The position numbers and the translations under genes were made by a program. Source: Treponema denticola (GTDB lineage: Bacteria; Spirochaetota; Spirochaetia; Treponematales; Breznakiellaceae). Taken from it: a DNA stretch of 40,813 nucleotides. Numbering within the stretch: position 1 is the first letter of the stretch; every line of letters starts with the position of its first letter. The notes under the pieces were generated by a model that had not been told where the DNA came from, searched no databases, and saw nothing but the letters and a program-made list of their open reading frames with translations. Shown here piece after piece: positions 37,701 through 39,096 of this stretch. The stretch is taken from contig DYPP01000015.1 in NCBI GenBank assembly GCA_020719845.1, positions 1-40,813 of the forward strand. The letters run 5' to 3'.

Positions 37701-39026
37701 GCTGCTGCCGGAAAGGATAGCGCTGGTAATGGCAATGCTGCTTTGGGCAGGAACGTAGTCAAAGGGCAGCCCAACATCATTGACATAATCGGCGACAATC
37801 GCTCCGACCCCGTCGTCGCCGAAGACCGAGGTGACGGCATCTTCCAAAACACCTGCCAGTAAACCGGTACCGTCGGTTGCCGCTGTCAGGGTAATGGCGC
37901 CGGTATAACTGTCGTGGGCTGTTGCCGAAATGGTTGCACCGGTGTTGACGGCGATATTTTCCGCCGAGAAATCGATCTGGCCTGCATTGATGATCACTCC
38001 GGCATTGACCGTGATCGCGTCATCACCGCCACCGCCGTAAATATGCAACAGTGAGGCAAAGGAGCTGTCGAATCCCTGAAGGACTATAGAATCATCGCCA
38101 CCGCCAAGGTCAATGGTCAGATCACTGGAGAGGCTGAAGGAGGTCCAGTCGGTGCCCAGGTTCCAACTGTAGTTCATCCAGCCATCGCCCACTGTGGCGT
38201 CATCCTTGAGCCACAGTGTGTCGGCAGTATCGGTACCGGTGAGATCAAAAAGCACTTGCTGATAGCCCGGAGCCAATAAAGCGGTGGTGTCCACGGAGCC
38301 GCTGCTGCTTTCCAGTGTCCAGTTGCCGTTCTTGGTCGAAGCGCCGGTGTCATCAGTGCTGGCAGCCACGTCCGCGCCGGTCATGTTTGCCAGTGACTGC
38401 ATCAAGGCGATGCCTCCTTTACCAGCGCCGACGTCGCAGCCGTAAAGAAGGATGTCACCGTCATTGGTCAGGGCGTCGCCCCAGGCAGCGATGTCAACAG
38501 CGTGTTGATCGAGACCATTACCGTCAATGGTAGTGGCCCCCAGGCTGAGATGGCCGCTGGAGCCGTGGCTGAGTAGGTGGATGGCCGAAAGCTCACTGCG
38601 GCCATTGAGCAGTTCGCTTATCTGGGCCACACCATCGGACTGACTATCCAGGATATGGATTTCGTAGCTGACTCCGGTTTGCTGGGTTTGCAGTCCGGCA
38701 ATCAGTGATTGCCGATCCGCCAGGGAACCATCGACAATGATCAGCTCAACCCTGGCGGCATCAGTTGCCTCAGCAGCTGTGAACATCGCTATGGGGGTGA
38801 TGGCTTCGGTGGCCTGTTGCTCGTTATTAGGGCTGCTGTTGACCTCGGCATGCTGGGCAGGTTGCGTCGCCTCGGCTTGGGCGGACGCCTGGGATGCATC
38901 AATGTCCAAGTCGGCGGAGAGGAGGATGCGTGGTTCCAGCATCTCAAAGCGCATCTTGCGGCGCACGGGGATCGCTGACTTCTCTTGCTTGCTTGCCTTG
39001 ATGGTCTTCATCAGTCGTCGCAACAT
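7740..39026 (-). CDS. Giant LEPR-XLL / DUF4347 beta-strand-repeat RTX protein (10,428 aa)
   Basis: One uninterrupted frame. AAGGAGAAT lies just upstream of the ATG at 39026. Order of parts: basic N-terminus with LEPRILLSADL (30-40); a Ser/Gln/Ala-rich linker; a DUF4347-like domain (about 92-262) with SHGS (His154) and YGC (Cys197); a short Gly/Asp-rich RTX-like stretch (about 305-340); and then beta-strand repeats rich in Ser, Thr, Gly, Ala, Val and Asp. These include four clusters of a module with consensus TRSxGSWxxDGFxVGD. A filamentous-haemagglutinin-like region (about 8276-9686) contains helical and aromatic-rich insertions. It is followed by 40-residue tandem repeats (about 9690-9809), RTX nonapeptides (about 10098-10199), a Pro/Ala/Gln-rich linker and a C-terminal domain ending VKPLRHVAL. 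I counted only about seven cysteines. It is probably a cell-surface or released giant adhesin-like protein exported by the neighbouring genes. There is no classical signal peptide; the LEPR-XLL leader is the likely targeting element. Confidence 0.95.
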   Translation of the reverse strand: MLRRLMKTIKASKQEKSAIPVRRKMRFEMLEPRILLSADLDIDASQASAQAEATQPAQHAEVNSSPNNEQQATEAITPIAMFTAAEATDAARVELIIVDGSLADRQSLIAGLQTQQTGVSYEIHILDSQSDGVAQISELLNGRSELSAIHLLSHGSSGHLSLGATTIDGNGLDQHAVDIAAWGDALTNDGDILLYGCDVGAGKGGIALMQSLANMTGADVAASTDDTGASTKNGNWTLESSSGSVDTTALLAPGYQQVLFDLTGTDTADTLWLKDDATVGDGWMNYSWNLGTDWTSFSLSSDLTIDLGGGDDSIVLQGFDSSFASLLHIYGGGGDDAITVNAGVIINAGQIDFSAENIAVNTGATISATAHDSYTGAITLTAATDGTGLLAGVLEDAVTSVFGDDGVGAIVADYVNDVGLPFDYVPAQSSIAITSAILSGSSVSITADSTIDEQTLAIPFPLKVLVENSSATVAVSNSSITAFNGDIVLSASSTVAATNSAESLGTPLIDAAGSVSVVISWASATVTGTSTLSASGDIDILADNSTTITTVADGTVGGMTQAGGVVAVSIVVTDTQAALEGGFQITSSDNLTVLADSSNTLVTTAVSTPGGADGNGGLLSSLLGSSAMSTGNTTGTTGGTGGTGTTSNPLSIAGAVGISVLTQNTDAHVTGSASTINASGDVVVATTSASSVTTKVDASSTNTPSATIGGGIAAAGNVVVTTNTAYLDGSLTFIGTDSVAVSAGMADSATHSSSATALSGASSGSFGGAGAFALNVATNTTHASVKTGGVLDLNGADLSLAAVNRSANTAVATGCQSGTAGFGVGGSLALNIGVNGSRAEIDGSATLSDLGDLSLTAEGAHEQTTAAEAGAGGDAAISPAVALTVAVNNTEALLPDGASLALAGGLVMQATHSSKKTTTAKADAAGKSAGFGLGLALAVDVENALARLDRDVSSTGSGDAVIQASSLVDSTTSATASSAGETADSTTTTGETKTADSQISEQMNVATGRKETNGTTLPETPTAKTSSGNVNVAGAIGVNATVSQSIAEITEGTNLSLNDGSLTVKAANDTDSSATADASAVGTGNTTVAPPTTATVDSTVTSGLALTFTDNAKADTRDTLTRSTGSWTTDGFSAGDTLTITGDSGSSTINGSYTIAAISADGKTLTLTEAATLSSKTIANAATLSLTKTSGSTTTAISLSGSLTATDNATKTRDSLTRTTGTWNYAAGDVLTITGTTGNNVTATVASVSSDGKTLIFTAAATLKTETLTTGTVTLTKGGVATSLTCTGVGLSFQHNTAGSDTITLTGASWAAKGYAVGDTIVVSGTTNNNGSYTIGALSTDGATLTLKSGETLTTETAAVGATVTRRTLGQINGPTALTFTNKGETGDTITRSVGSWIEDGFAVGDAITVTGSTANNNTYVIRGISTDGTIITLANGFFLTNETLASGGSVTLTAHAATASFSGTPASDLVLYPSATDADWITRDTGSWIDDGFAVGDTIAITLTSGTVTTYTVTEATQLSLTLNAQADLSKLDVNTIKSITRATATQAAAKPGIGVGVAAAVNVATVYNAATIAGTVIADGVTLSAVMDGRDSTDNQHSLGAKAVSGAGASTVGVAGSLAANIGVTTSQALVTSTGSIDAGDATSSGDVILAAEDKTASTILATASEATTSGGTGGTGGTGSTGTKSSSIGAGASFALNVGVHTTTAKIDGAAAVLHADDLSLTATGAHNATTTTEAGASGATSGSGAIALNAGVNTTSTTLPDGADLNIAGDLTLQADHSGSAITTAKADTDSSSVGFAVGLALNLELDSSEAVLYRDLTSTGGGATLHAHTLSDSSASATAGVNGADSTDTTGAGSGSDAQSQIDKQTTFAGNQNALAGKNIPNVDSGSTQTTEGGVSVGAALGVNVAVSTATAKIPEGVTLNTSGALILSAANDTDAGATADGSAVGKGTSTTTTTTTAAPVTVTGGITLSFANVAAGDTISRSSGNWTTDGFAGGDTIVVSGATGFNGTYVIQSISTDGLMITLTTATSTITTNGSASGEGLLVKKQVAAGTTAPSLAGGLTLVFSINGGADDTITRSSGNWTTDGYKVGSAIVISGASTAANNGTFTITAVSLDGRVLTVANGSLGSETASGASLIVKPQTLGQLNGATTLTFTDTGTTGDTITRSSGNWLTDGFSVGSSITVAGTAKNNNTYVIAAISANGRVLTLADGYFLSAESNVTAATITTSARPTSITYSGATSALGYTHTTNGTDSITRSSGSWITDGFANGDTLTVTTSAATKTFTITDITATTLTLGSTDDVSGLTAAATTAITRKVTSTTTTTQTAGIGIGVAVAVNSATVVNQALLSGTVHSQGATIEAVMDARDSADSQHSLKAQAASGASAGDVGVAGGFAANVGILSSVAEITATGSLDAGAVGSEGDVSLNAENKSNVTVLATGLESTLQKATTGSSTSSSVGVGAAFAVNVGVNTARAAIDGAASLENAGALSLKATGAHSSTVTSEAGAGGSVGVAGAVALDVSVNTTEAILPEGDALIIAGGLTLQADHSGSATTSANADAAGDKVGFGIGLALGVEVDTAVASLDRDLTSKSGDTLIHAHALSDSSTTATASSKGAATADTSPSSTSTSGSTGSSTTADEQVGKQKTFVDTKTAKTGKTLPSTTTPSATTSSGTSVNIGAAAAANIAVSTSVAEITNTTTLQVEDGKITLSAANDTDATAKADASAVGKNVSGSSTAATQPLVTGGLSLTFADNAANTATPNDTITRSTGSWATDGFAVGNSITVSGSASNNGTYSITAISTDGLTLTLAAANSLTAETASGASLKVTKVTSTTDTTAATTSGGPDIVFSDNGAGHSDTITLTSGSWTTAGFKAGDHISVLGTGNTSLDQKTFTIKSISLDGRVLTLASSDSLVSHTGSGSALKVLAIKPGTMSGYPTLTFTDNGSADSTSFTGDTIARSSGSWIDDGFTVGATIKITGATSADGLTANNDSYVIKGISSDGKTLTLATDETLANLTLSNTTGVTMTMVNRGDGGSLILVDGQFINFVNNTGSADQMTRSATGNWLADGFAVGDVIVVAGSTSNNGAYTIAAISSDGKTITLADSDSLTTENIAKGESLSVKVKGATGASASKSIGIGVAVGINVAVVTNQAKVDGTIIETPASGNTDTRTKGLSLEAIMDDRDSDDASTFGATAISGASGGDVGVAGAFAANVSVTTSEAYFDGSASVNLGHDAKHGDLSITATNTTAATVLSTAKATATSTSTTSTSVGVGGSLGVNVAVNTARAEVEGGAVLTSAGAVSLSATGKHSVKTTASAGSGGDVSVSPTIATSIAVNETLATIGSGSDISMDGDLSLSADHSGDTITATTADAAGSKAAVGVSMAATVAIDTAEASINRNVTLDSGDVSLAATVLANTSATAKAGASGGSATGASSGSGSSTTADGKITAETDNAAKNSPKATTKVNQTKTQQGKTTTNDGSVSVGAALAANVGVATATALIADGVTVTATNGSVALTTQADADGTASADGSAANSDIGVGAAVAINTTVLTNQALIEGDVSAKGVSARAIMATGDTDSSGVSTTSVTSISGAGAKKVGIAGSAAVNVTVMTSHAAISEDSEVDAGGDDVTIETANTTKSSVSASSKATVSSGSSGSGSTGSTGGTTGTTSTNSSSSSVGVGASFAANVAVNTSLSEIEDGALLTDTGDLTVKAVANHTLGAKVVAGSAGNIAVSPAVALNVGVNTTTARVGTGTEISTSGTGNVAITADHKANYCTSGDAEAAGDKVSVGVTIAAGIGVDTVSAGLHRDLDTSTATEGNVAITAASTSSNEVIVKAGAKGASNANNKSADSASSSAVNGNSNVSKAAGPLTLPSASTQVNKASTTSQTQTTGTGQKTGTNSVGVAAAVGLGVSVATTTAQIAGGVNVDAAGAVTVKAENEADGCVEALGIAISKKIDTSVAAAVSVNSVIATTTATIGDAATVTADGVTVSAGTPDTKSNDLVAWGIAGSGGKDYGFSGSVALNVGVFTTTAAIDAGADIYSSGSIGGVAVLANTDVGVQSLAGGLGIGGKAGVGVAAGINVIVADTTATIEDNAEVDASGALLVQAEAVAAPSKKLNVFGTDIDLSLFEDVLTAGVMPMALAAGGGISTGASNENGEKSTEVSVGGSLALNSLTLITLGTVAEGALINQNLVSGSGQTVAIDANNTTTITGGAFGIAGGGKYSFGVGVGVNVVVDSAYATIESGALIDAGGDVSMTATSSDTIAFVAGSFALATSTDGFGASGSLAVSTIVNTTQAAIEDSTAASKTTVDAGGKLSLNAASASDTYQLAGSVAGSSKTGVGLAAGIVVHTGTVTASIGENAVIDSGDLEVKATSDDSLLNVVLGGAAAQETAAGVAIAVSTQVNTLTAKIADGADVDASGDVRISADAKAELNTIAFGGAASGGKAGGVAAAVNVVTNKVTAQINEATVDADGTVEVEVSSSPIIRSLAMGVTGSSDVAVSIAAMGNVVVDTVTAEIVGSTVTAGDDISVAAADKAPLAVPDLFDLLTDEQEDGISDALDGSPIDLDANILALNISVAGSGKTAISGLLTGNSVINTVTASIDDSLVRAGVNAAGTVTNANADVLVASSTDSGITALSVGVAGAGDTAVQASGFGNVIINHATAEISNGSTVKAGGDLSLIAEDQSQIRSLALSIGASGSTAVSVLIGANVITNTVESLISASTIKSFGDLSLNAINDSDILSFTGGVAASGSTAVMTSLSANIIVNTTTTSIANSSAVNADGAISVAATDSSTIDALAFGVSASGSTAVGVALANNDIINHVTAQISDSTVTGGSTLDIAATTSDAIHALAVGVAGSGSVAVSVSAMGNVMVNTTKAQINNSTVNIADDIAITALDDDPSLIPGWLIPAEYTASFNNALAGSPIDLDANILALNISVAASGTVAVNAALTGNLITDTVIGTISNSVVTSTLGDILVNSQTKSGIISLTVGVAGSGTVAVNATGFGNVIANTTTASITDGADVTSSVGAVALYAANTGLIRSAAVSVAGSGAVSVGALIGANVVVNTTASDIISSTVTSGTTLDVEAHNTASILGLSVGVAGSGAASVLLSLSANVITDTTRASIQGTDTAISTIDAGGAITLDADDSSEINTLAVGVSATGGGAVGVALAANVIANTAQAFISDTVLTTDSTLSLAADSKAIIRALAIGVSGSGGFAVQLTAMGNAVANTTSATIDDAEITAAAVSLSTSDIAPSVIPFMDAVGGYVSDTSTKNSLGDALTKSPLDPTANILAVNVSVAGSGGVAVNGAFTGNVITNHVTTAINDSTVTSTAGVSLDSQTDSGIIALTVGVAGSGAVAVNATGFGNVITNTTTASITDDAKVTATALSLNAEDSSLIRAAGVSVAGTGAVAAGALIGANVIANTVTSDVVSSAITSNTLELTAANDADILGLSVGVAASGAAAGILSLSANTITNTTRASIQGTDTARSDIDTTGDVTLLATDASEINTVAIGVAGTGGGAVGVGLAAAVINNTTETLVSDTDLTTDGSLDLSAESGAIIRSLGIGVAGSGGFAVQLTAMGNSVTNTTSATIIDADVTAADDVRLAAREIAPSVNPIMSSLGSYVQDSQTSTALSDGLDDSPFDLSANIMAVNISVAGSGGVAVNGVLTGNVIDNHTTTKITDASVTTTTGDISLATLSDSGIASLTVGVAGSGATAVNATGFGNVITNTVEALVEDATLDAGSDVSLAATDSAAIAAAGIGVAASGSDGYNALMAANVVNDTVRANITGSEVTTDDNLTQTARTSAGILSFTGGVAAGGFAAANLTLAANVVTDTTEALIVTSEVTSLGAVTQNAFNSASIDSISFGVSAAGGGAGGAAAAANVIANTTASGLFDATVDAGSLDASSRSESIIRALNLGVSGAGGFAMQLTALGNDVNDTVTSTISASTVTADGDIALSATSAAPSTAPALLLSSDNQAKLDSALADSPLDDFAHTNILALNISVAGSASWAINAALMGNAVANTVQAQIIDSTVTSQNGDVAATALSDAGIIALSAGVGVSGDVAVNITGFGNDISNTVDASISDGSTVTAGDAAMLSATDASTISAIGLGLAGSGAAAINGTVGYNEITNIITAKASSSHLISTGATSLLAASEADIQSFVGGVAGAGLAAAQLSLTINDISNTISAAIVDDASAASVIDAGSLSLVASDASTIDSVAMGLSAAGFGAAGAAVSKNLIANEISATISGSEVSSDGDVSLTAASSDITRAYAIGVAGAGLGAANASLTFNDLGNTVNARIEDATVEATGEVSLTASASAPAILPDFGSAIAAPAAMVGALTSVLNGNSVNANANIVSFAGSITVGGGVALGASVADNSIEDSVTAEIVDSEVTSTGDAVAVNATSDAVISSLSAGFGVSAGFAANAAAVHNTINSTIQAEISGASTIAADDNVTVAAEDTARIDALAFSLAGGIAAVGGAVVDSTVTDTVQASVAGTSATAKTAITKADNLGISASSHYNVAGTSLGATVGGVAAGASVVSSTVGGSTSAFVGDFVDVGVSGVVGTLAINAESIVDISSRAIGLSGGVYAGNANSASANVTHGVDAHIGRATVRATGQVSVDANAVLAAETDAIGVSVGGLAIGASLSSVAITSEVKGFVDGDADITAAGMAVEASANTDGDAYGNASGGGALAGNGADVDAIVTPEINAFIDDGALIAVSGLLSVTTSSSGKAKAKGEGITVGIAGIGVILADAVLSPTLNATIGGDADITAGSIALESRHNVNADGSLVDQGAEAIANASGGGLVAANGAMATAIAAATLDTRIEAAATVTTTSGDLLLASKANNKADADTSGVTIAGVGVGAMISSATSGGSLISQIDSATVSAHHDLTVAAAAHGTADALSTAATGGLIAGGINSSTATVNPQVTADIGANAHVTAGGAVTLSGAATPKAIAETKGVSAGGAAVGGSSASATSAPVVAAFVGQNASITATDLHISAHQLLPGLVASSAATASGSSGGLLVGANATESTATGAGRVSAYADENSILAISGNANIEADLDSAQNSLANCQAYGIVAVGGNKAVATSDTDAQAYLADGVSATGGDFAITADGTVNDVARAVSGTGGVVSVSASEAYATSNNTTLASVGGKGSGAGIDVDSLSISANHDALFNSSANSSSGGVIDAAGAKIQNTITTNVKTSIGEDADITTHQLDLNAETTILKDWLSGYNLISAAGGLGTFPAGISRTDISNETTVDIEDGATLTVSKRGDNTGGDIDIAVHNDVTARDRAKIDAGGAVATAKTESYIYNNVNTATVSIGDATLQSEDAINVSNWTDVALSAQADAKTYGAAGYAQGVSVASSTPTNLIEVKDGAAVEAAGDITMASGKTADGSDKGNMTVSARTDLWNKTAFPIPSNPTADAIINHTSLIDVAEDAWIGSNQDVILKATGGTHSATGNWSYQDAYMELVEDIAAFFGVDTSIKETGSSQQDNLTSNVNIDGTVEAGLNNKQFLIVDGSIGADNDPVMNGSPGLVFTSTSGEDSITRADGGSWLTDGFSAGTYIQISGAGSLDGAYLIKSVTATTISLNAKTPLGGDNEPEVRTVVVSNVTISHFIMTGTPILAFNISGNSITRSAGSFVEDGFVVGQWVAIAGSGNNDNFYKISGFSGDGEVMYLNSSSSRIAANTSNVTGVTVQAVAAPTATVQGPFYPQLSLSNSGFFFAPTGLISRPAGSGSFIAEGFTAGQTLRISGSADSSNDGTYTITEVSATELTLSFPLFDSFTSTSGEAPDIIFSYDAAYSLNAASFSVTLSFDKAAGTITASDGESFTNHGFAAGQTLVITGTANAGTYTIKTVVDDVITLNETLLADGANISRTAITSYDNYTSVQLDALTMSFDADAQSITRNDGQAWTGITVGETIAVSGSALNTGIYTVAGVSGSVLTLVEDALVDETKVFGVSVMASTLLDTGTTVNLSLTHTDPRDSVTRLDSTGWAADGFEAGMVITVTNSGANNGSYLIDEVAGDTLFLSKTHTLTSETLAAGSATSITSYNPRPITIHTNSMGGTPALTFSNVYGGRDTITRSTGSWLIDGFLEGQTITITNAGANNGEYQIATISADGKTVELSMKNSLVSATGVTGAVITGSGITNGVMVALSVEDLGVNIAKEIDRLQQLKAEHYGNTAAIAGYNAQITQLKLQAKELGLIDDNDPGLLNENVPLSPKKSLQVTYIVLPDITVSSGNVEVTAGTLTGTGNLYSNNDTSVVIENASPYYLRVNDVTIPTDQGGMVYFNELPVTSNADIESVYDLLYAQLGQSSQTAHFAAIGTDGVDVEPAISITNSFDPTFPEQEEFLNIAAPDIEVVGSITNRLGSVTIHNDEGSVLIKGAVGATAIAAKAIDITAGRDFVLTSEGFYNTAGEPYGPQTTPTIAGNNIFLTARYLNLNGIVQSGRDDRNVTLDASLEAQIEAFKADANAGPYLILVGDDGKGESIEVRYVRESDTIVVDAVVVEGGFMMLTGQIMSTNDDAVLKVMDGYGRVNITNNTSYKIIVNDIDTGGDGIEGVIKIVDTAETYYWSTTALHNAGDPVPGVEPTVTTYTRVGNSITKTTTQGGTVSTASSTGRTWEDAFNPAAGQRYVYVTGQKQLRKIYKEYITSSFWGIDWLSPDPGQQPDKTWSTNVGAPVPTGTGTFVEWVTNGSETPVLTPIAVTLADQDYLYGYSYTTTTGWWIFSTTEHHNVLVYAQGAVNYNNNSIKADWPINIEFIGYDTGSITIDSKTDVIVNGALTNTAGTTTISSDKTITGTDTGLVNGANIELEAATGIGSSDLSLNINQTGGEIDATSGSGDIFIENLTGSLNIGTISAATGDVTLAAYGSITASGPSSLISGDSIRLSSTAGSIGSSSQFMRIDSALSASGSLTAKAMDDIRLAEISGDLGVDTVKSVRGDIHLQVSNGDLIDANSNDTRDERAIAELEALWRDMQLTVATGADAAAQQNIEAYEGLKTREYNSYWNYREQQADPSVYDANFEVQLSEQELAYYQSINWSAAKIADLEAKRTAEYRDLHIEYGTLGDERIAGYSYQVVDGSDEYTTLMAGHAWTEAELATTFNPSLLRIKTDTETKIEEANISGANVYISTPNGGLGTISGQATFSLPLDADTLTADERVILAAAERDDMIARDAGGNIVDLFSDDSTPTSLQILLHDDIDVTADSITIVANSHVYLGSEQDINIDSITGGDAIRIKGAGGIFDVDGGTTVIGGGANGGIILEAADSTIGTSGQAITVDLLTGNLTARATGSINLVAINHDLSIDGIYSKEGSVTITADGNIVNSNGGDDWNIQAQSATLTAGGSIGTVSNTLNTELPLADEDLPGLGMISMTAAGDIYVNELSGDMNVGRIQAGGTASLSAAVSILDANDDPNPDVIADNITLHAKLGSIGAAGNDLDLNSSFAHDGVVNVTSSQNAYIIEVIGDLRLAQVLVTTPSRKAYIAAQGDIVNANTSGGAAVIAGAAIFRSEAGVGAQGNVLLTQVQNLEGDMAGSLWVHNLGALSVGNAGDSSDGTTSTGGDIHITASSPVSIVANVIAGDVIHNADIIISSTDHATTGDDITVIDGVTVKSVGGSITLQSGDNVILESDSALIADGTVSISGDYNDADVGVGSIFELRGTISASSLTLVGGSDDDEVVMTALTTEANINTGDGEDTVSITDLSADATIDTGAGEDSVTLVGITAETTVNTGDDNDTVSITDLSANTTIDTGAGEDTVALAGIAAATTLNTGDGDDTVSISDLSADTTIDTGAGDDVISVGSNASVLGNTGGTLAGVTADLRIIGGDPNAPLSHGVTGDALFLDDSGNTGHGGGTINESTITGFGMTGTIHYEQIENLALSMGSGNNTINIQSTAAGTTTTWTGGVGDDTFNVSSDAPTNQGTLNGIRGDLVFIGGDGANTLILSDLGNTTGRTGVVITDHDITGLTGDAGGSGVISFDNSFGNSPNGGIRIINGSGGDEITVSEVLPDTVYTIHAGAGDDVITAIDSSPGEDGLLILMGEGGSDTLNASRWNSDAILFGDDGVATFTAGMDRRVGLSTVYSISSANQGNDVLIGGRGNDLLVGGGGADTLIGGSGNDALIGDNGQTRYINGQLWQVVTTGLFTGGDDVLIGDAGNDFMFGGYGHDLFYGSFSEDVMIGEYGRLTFSDGKIQTLVVLGQPPLDLLASTLRELYTVSYRVPVLHEQSVPQWAEAPANHQRLAQVADQQAQPETRQRYSHAGSQLQRHHRPGTPRPAQLRAVPAPRPPATAPTQPPPALQPAAPAEMPALELRLPASPPPAQPASEVEMRFDLPEQYDTVVAGCAGWALSGKRTAGLAKKRQVVLADPGKQPTFWRWQQGHLQQGNVRHLKAEAQNRTLAGYTVVDKQEPVKPLRHVAL
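8430..8740 (-). repeat. C-terminal RTX calcium-binding nonapeptide repeats
   Basis: Encodes GNDVLIGGRGNDLLVGG, GADTLIGGSGNDALIG, then GGDDVLIGDAGNDFMFGG and GHDLFYG, the GGxGxDxLx pattern of RTX calcium-binding beta rolls. It lies about 230-330 residues before the stop. RTX repeats near the C-terminus are typical of proteins secreted in one step across both membranes and folding on meeting extracellular calcium. Confidence 0.88.
9601..9960 (-). repeat. Three tandem 120-bp repeats inside the giant gene
   Basis: Three units begin near 9601, 9721 and 9841 with exact 120-bp spacing and few differences. Each contains GCCGGTGTCGATGGTGG followed by AGCGCTGAGATCGG. They encode a 40-residue unit of the kind DTVSITDLSADTTIDTGAGED, repetitive Gly/Asp loops alternating with beta strands. 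The near identity suggests recent duplication or ongoing homogenisation. Confidence 0.88.
11790..12130 (-). other. Helical, charged insertion within the beta-strand region
   Basis: Encodes about 115 residues rich in Glu, Lys, Arg, Tyr and Trp, including ELEALWRDMQLTVATG, NSYWNYREQQADPS and KIADLEAKRTAEYRDL. It differs sharply from the Ser/Thr/Gly/Ala beta-strand sequence on both sides and looks alpha-helical or coiled-coil. I do not recognise the family. Confidence 0.6.
14560..16430 (-). repeat. GSW-module cluster 4 (seven divergent modules)
   Basis: Seven modules of the TRSxGSWxxDGF type in the C-terminal third of the giant protein, for example SITRSAGSFVEDGFVVGQ, SVTRLDSTGWAADGFEAG and TITRSTGSWLIDGFLEGQ. 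Each is followed by NNGxYxI and a TLxLxxxL strand. They are more divergent than the modules in clusters 1-3. Confidence 0.8.
19400..25340 (-). repeat. Six tandem super-repeats of about 1.08 kb
   Basis: The block encoding SPxDxxANILALNISVAGSG followed by AVNxxxTGNVIxN recurs with anchors near 25287, 24206, 23121, 22046, 20997 and 19921. Spacing is 1,049-1,085 bp, or about 350-362 residues. Within each unit are about five shorter sub-repeats of 70-odd residues of the type VGVAGSGAVAVNATGFGNVITNT. The sixth copy is the most divergent. The pattern indicates growth by unequal recombination of a composite unit. Confidence 0.85.
29620..30800 (-). repeat. GSW-module cluster 3 (four modules)
   Basis: Four modules of roughly 75-100 residues, for example TITRSTGSWATDGFAVGN, TITLTSGSWTTAGFKAGD, TIARSSGSWIDDGFTVG and QMTRSATGNWLADGFAVGD. 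Each continues with SNNGxYxIxAISxDGxTLTLA. Confidence 0.85.
32030..33130 (-). repeat. GSW-module cluster 2 (four modules)
   Basis: Four modules with very similar cores (TISRSSGNWTTDGFAGGD, TITRSSGNWTTDGYKVGS, TITRSSGNWLTDGFSVGS, SITRSSGSWITDGFANGD). At the DNA level they share long near-identical stretches. Confidence 0.87.
34400..35740 (-). repeat. GSW-module cluster 1 (five modules)
   Basis: Five modules (TLTRSTGSWTTDGFSAGD, SLTRTTGTWNYAAGD, TITLTGASWAAKGYAVGD, TITRSVGSWIEDGFAVGD, WITRDTGSWIDDGFAVGD). The first in protein order is flanked by a linker rich in Thr and Ser that follows the first composite super-repeat. Confidence 0.86.
38241..38753 (-). other. DUF4347-like domain with His/Cys dyad in the giant protein
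   Basis: Encodes residues about 92-262. It contains ELIIVDGSLADRQSL, AIHLLSHGSSGHLSLG, DILLYGCDVGAGKGG and ADVAASTDDTGASTKNGNW in the order expected for DUF4347. His154 (codon 38565-38567) in SHGS and Cys197 (codon 38436-38438) in YGC occupy the positions of a clan CD (caspase/gingipain-like) catalytic dyad. Enzymatic activity is an inference. Confidence 0.78.
38892..38960 (-). other. LEPR-XLL motif at the giant protein's N-terminus
   Basis: Residues about 23-45 read RKMRFEMLEPRILLSADL, the LEPR-XLL signature found at the N-terminus of very large repeat proteins. It follows a short basic leader (MLRRLMKTIKASK) and precedes an acidic/polar linker. By position it is a candidate recognition element for the dedicated exporter. 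Confidence 0.88.
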
Positions 39027-39096
39027 GCCATTCTCCTTCGATCAGTCTTGCGCGCTGGGCCAAGGGGGTTCAGGGGCGATCACATCCACTCAACGA

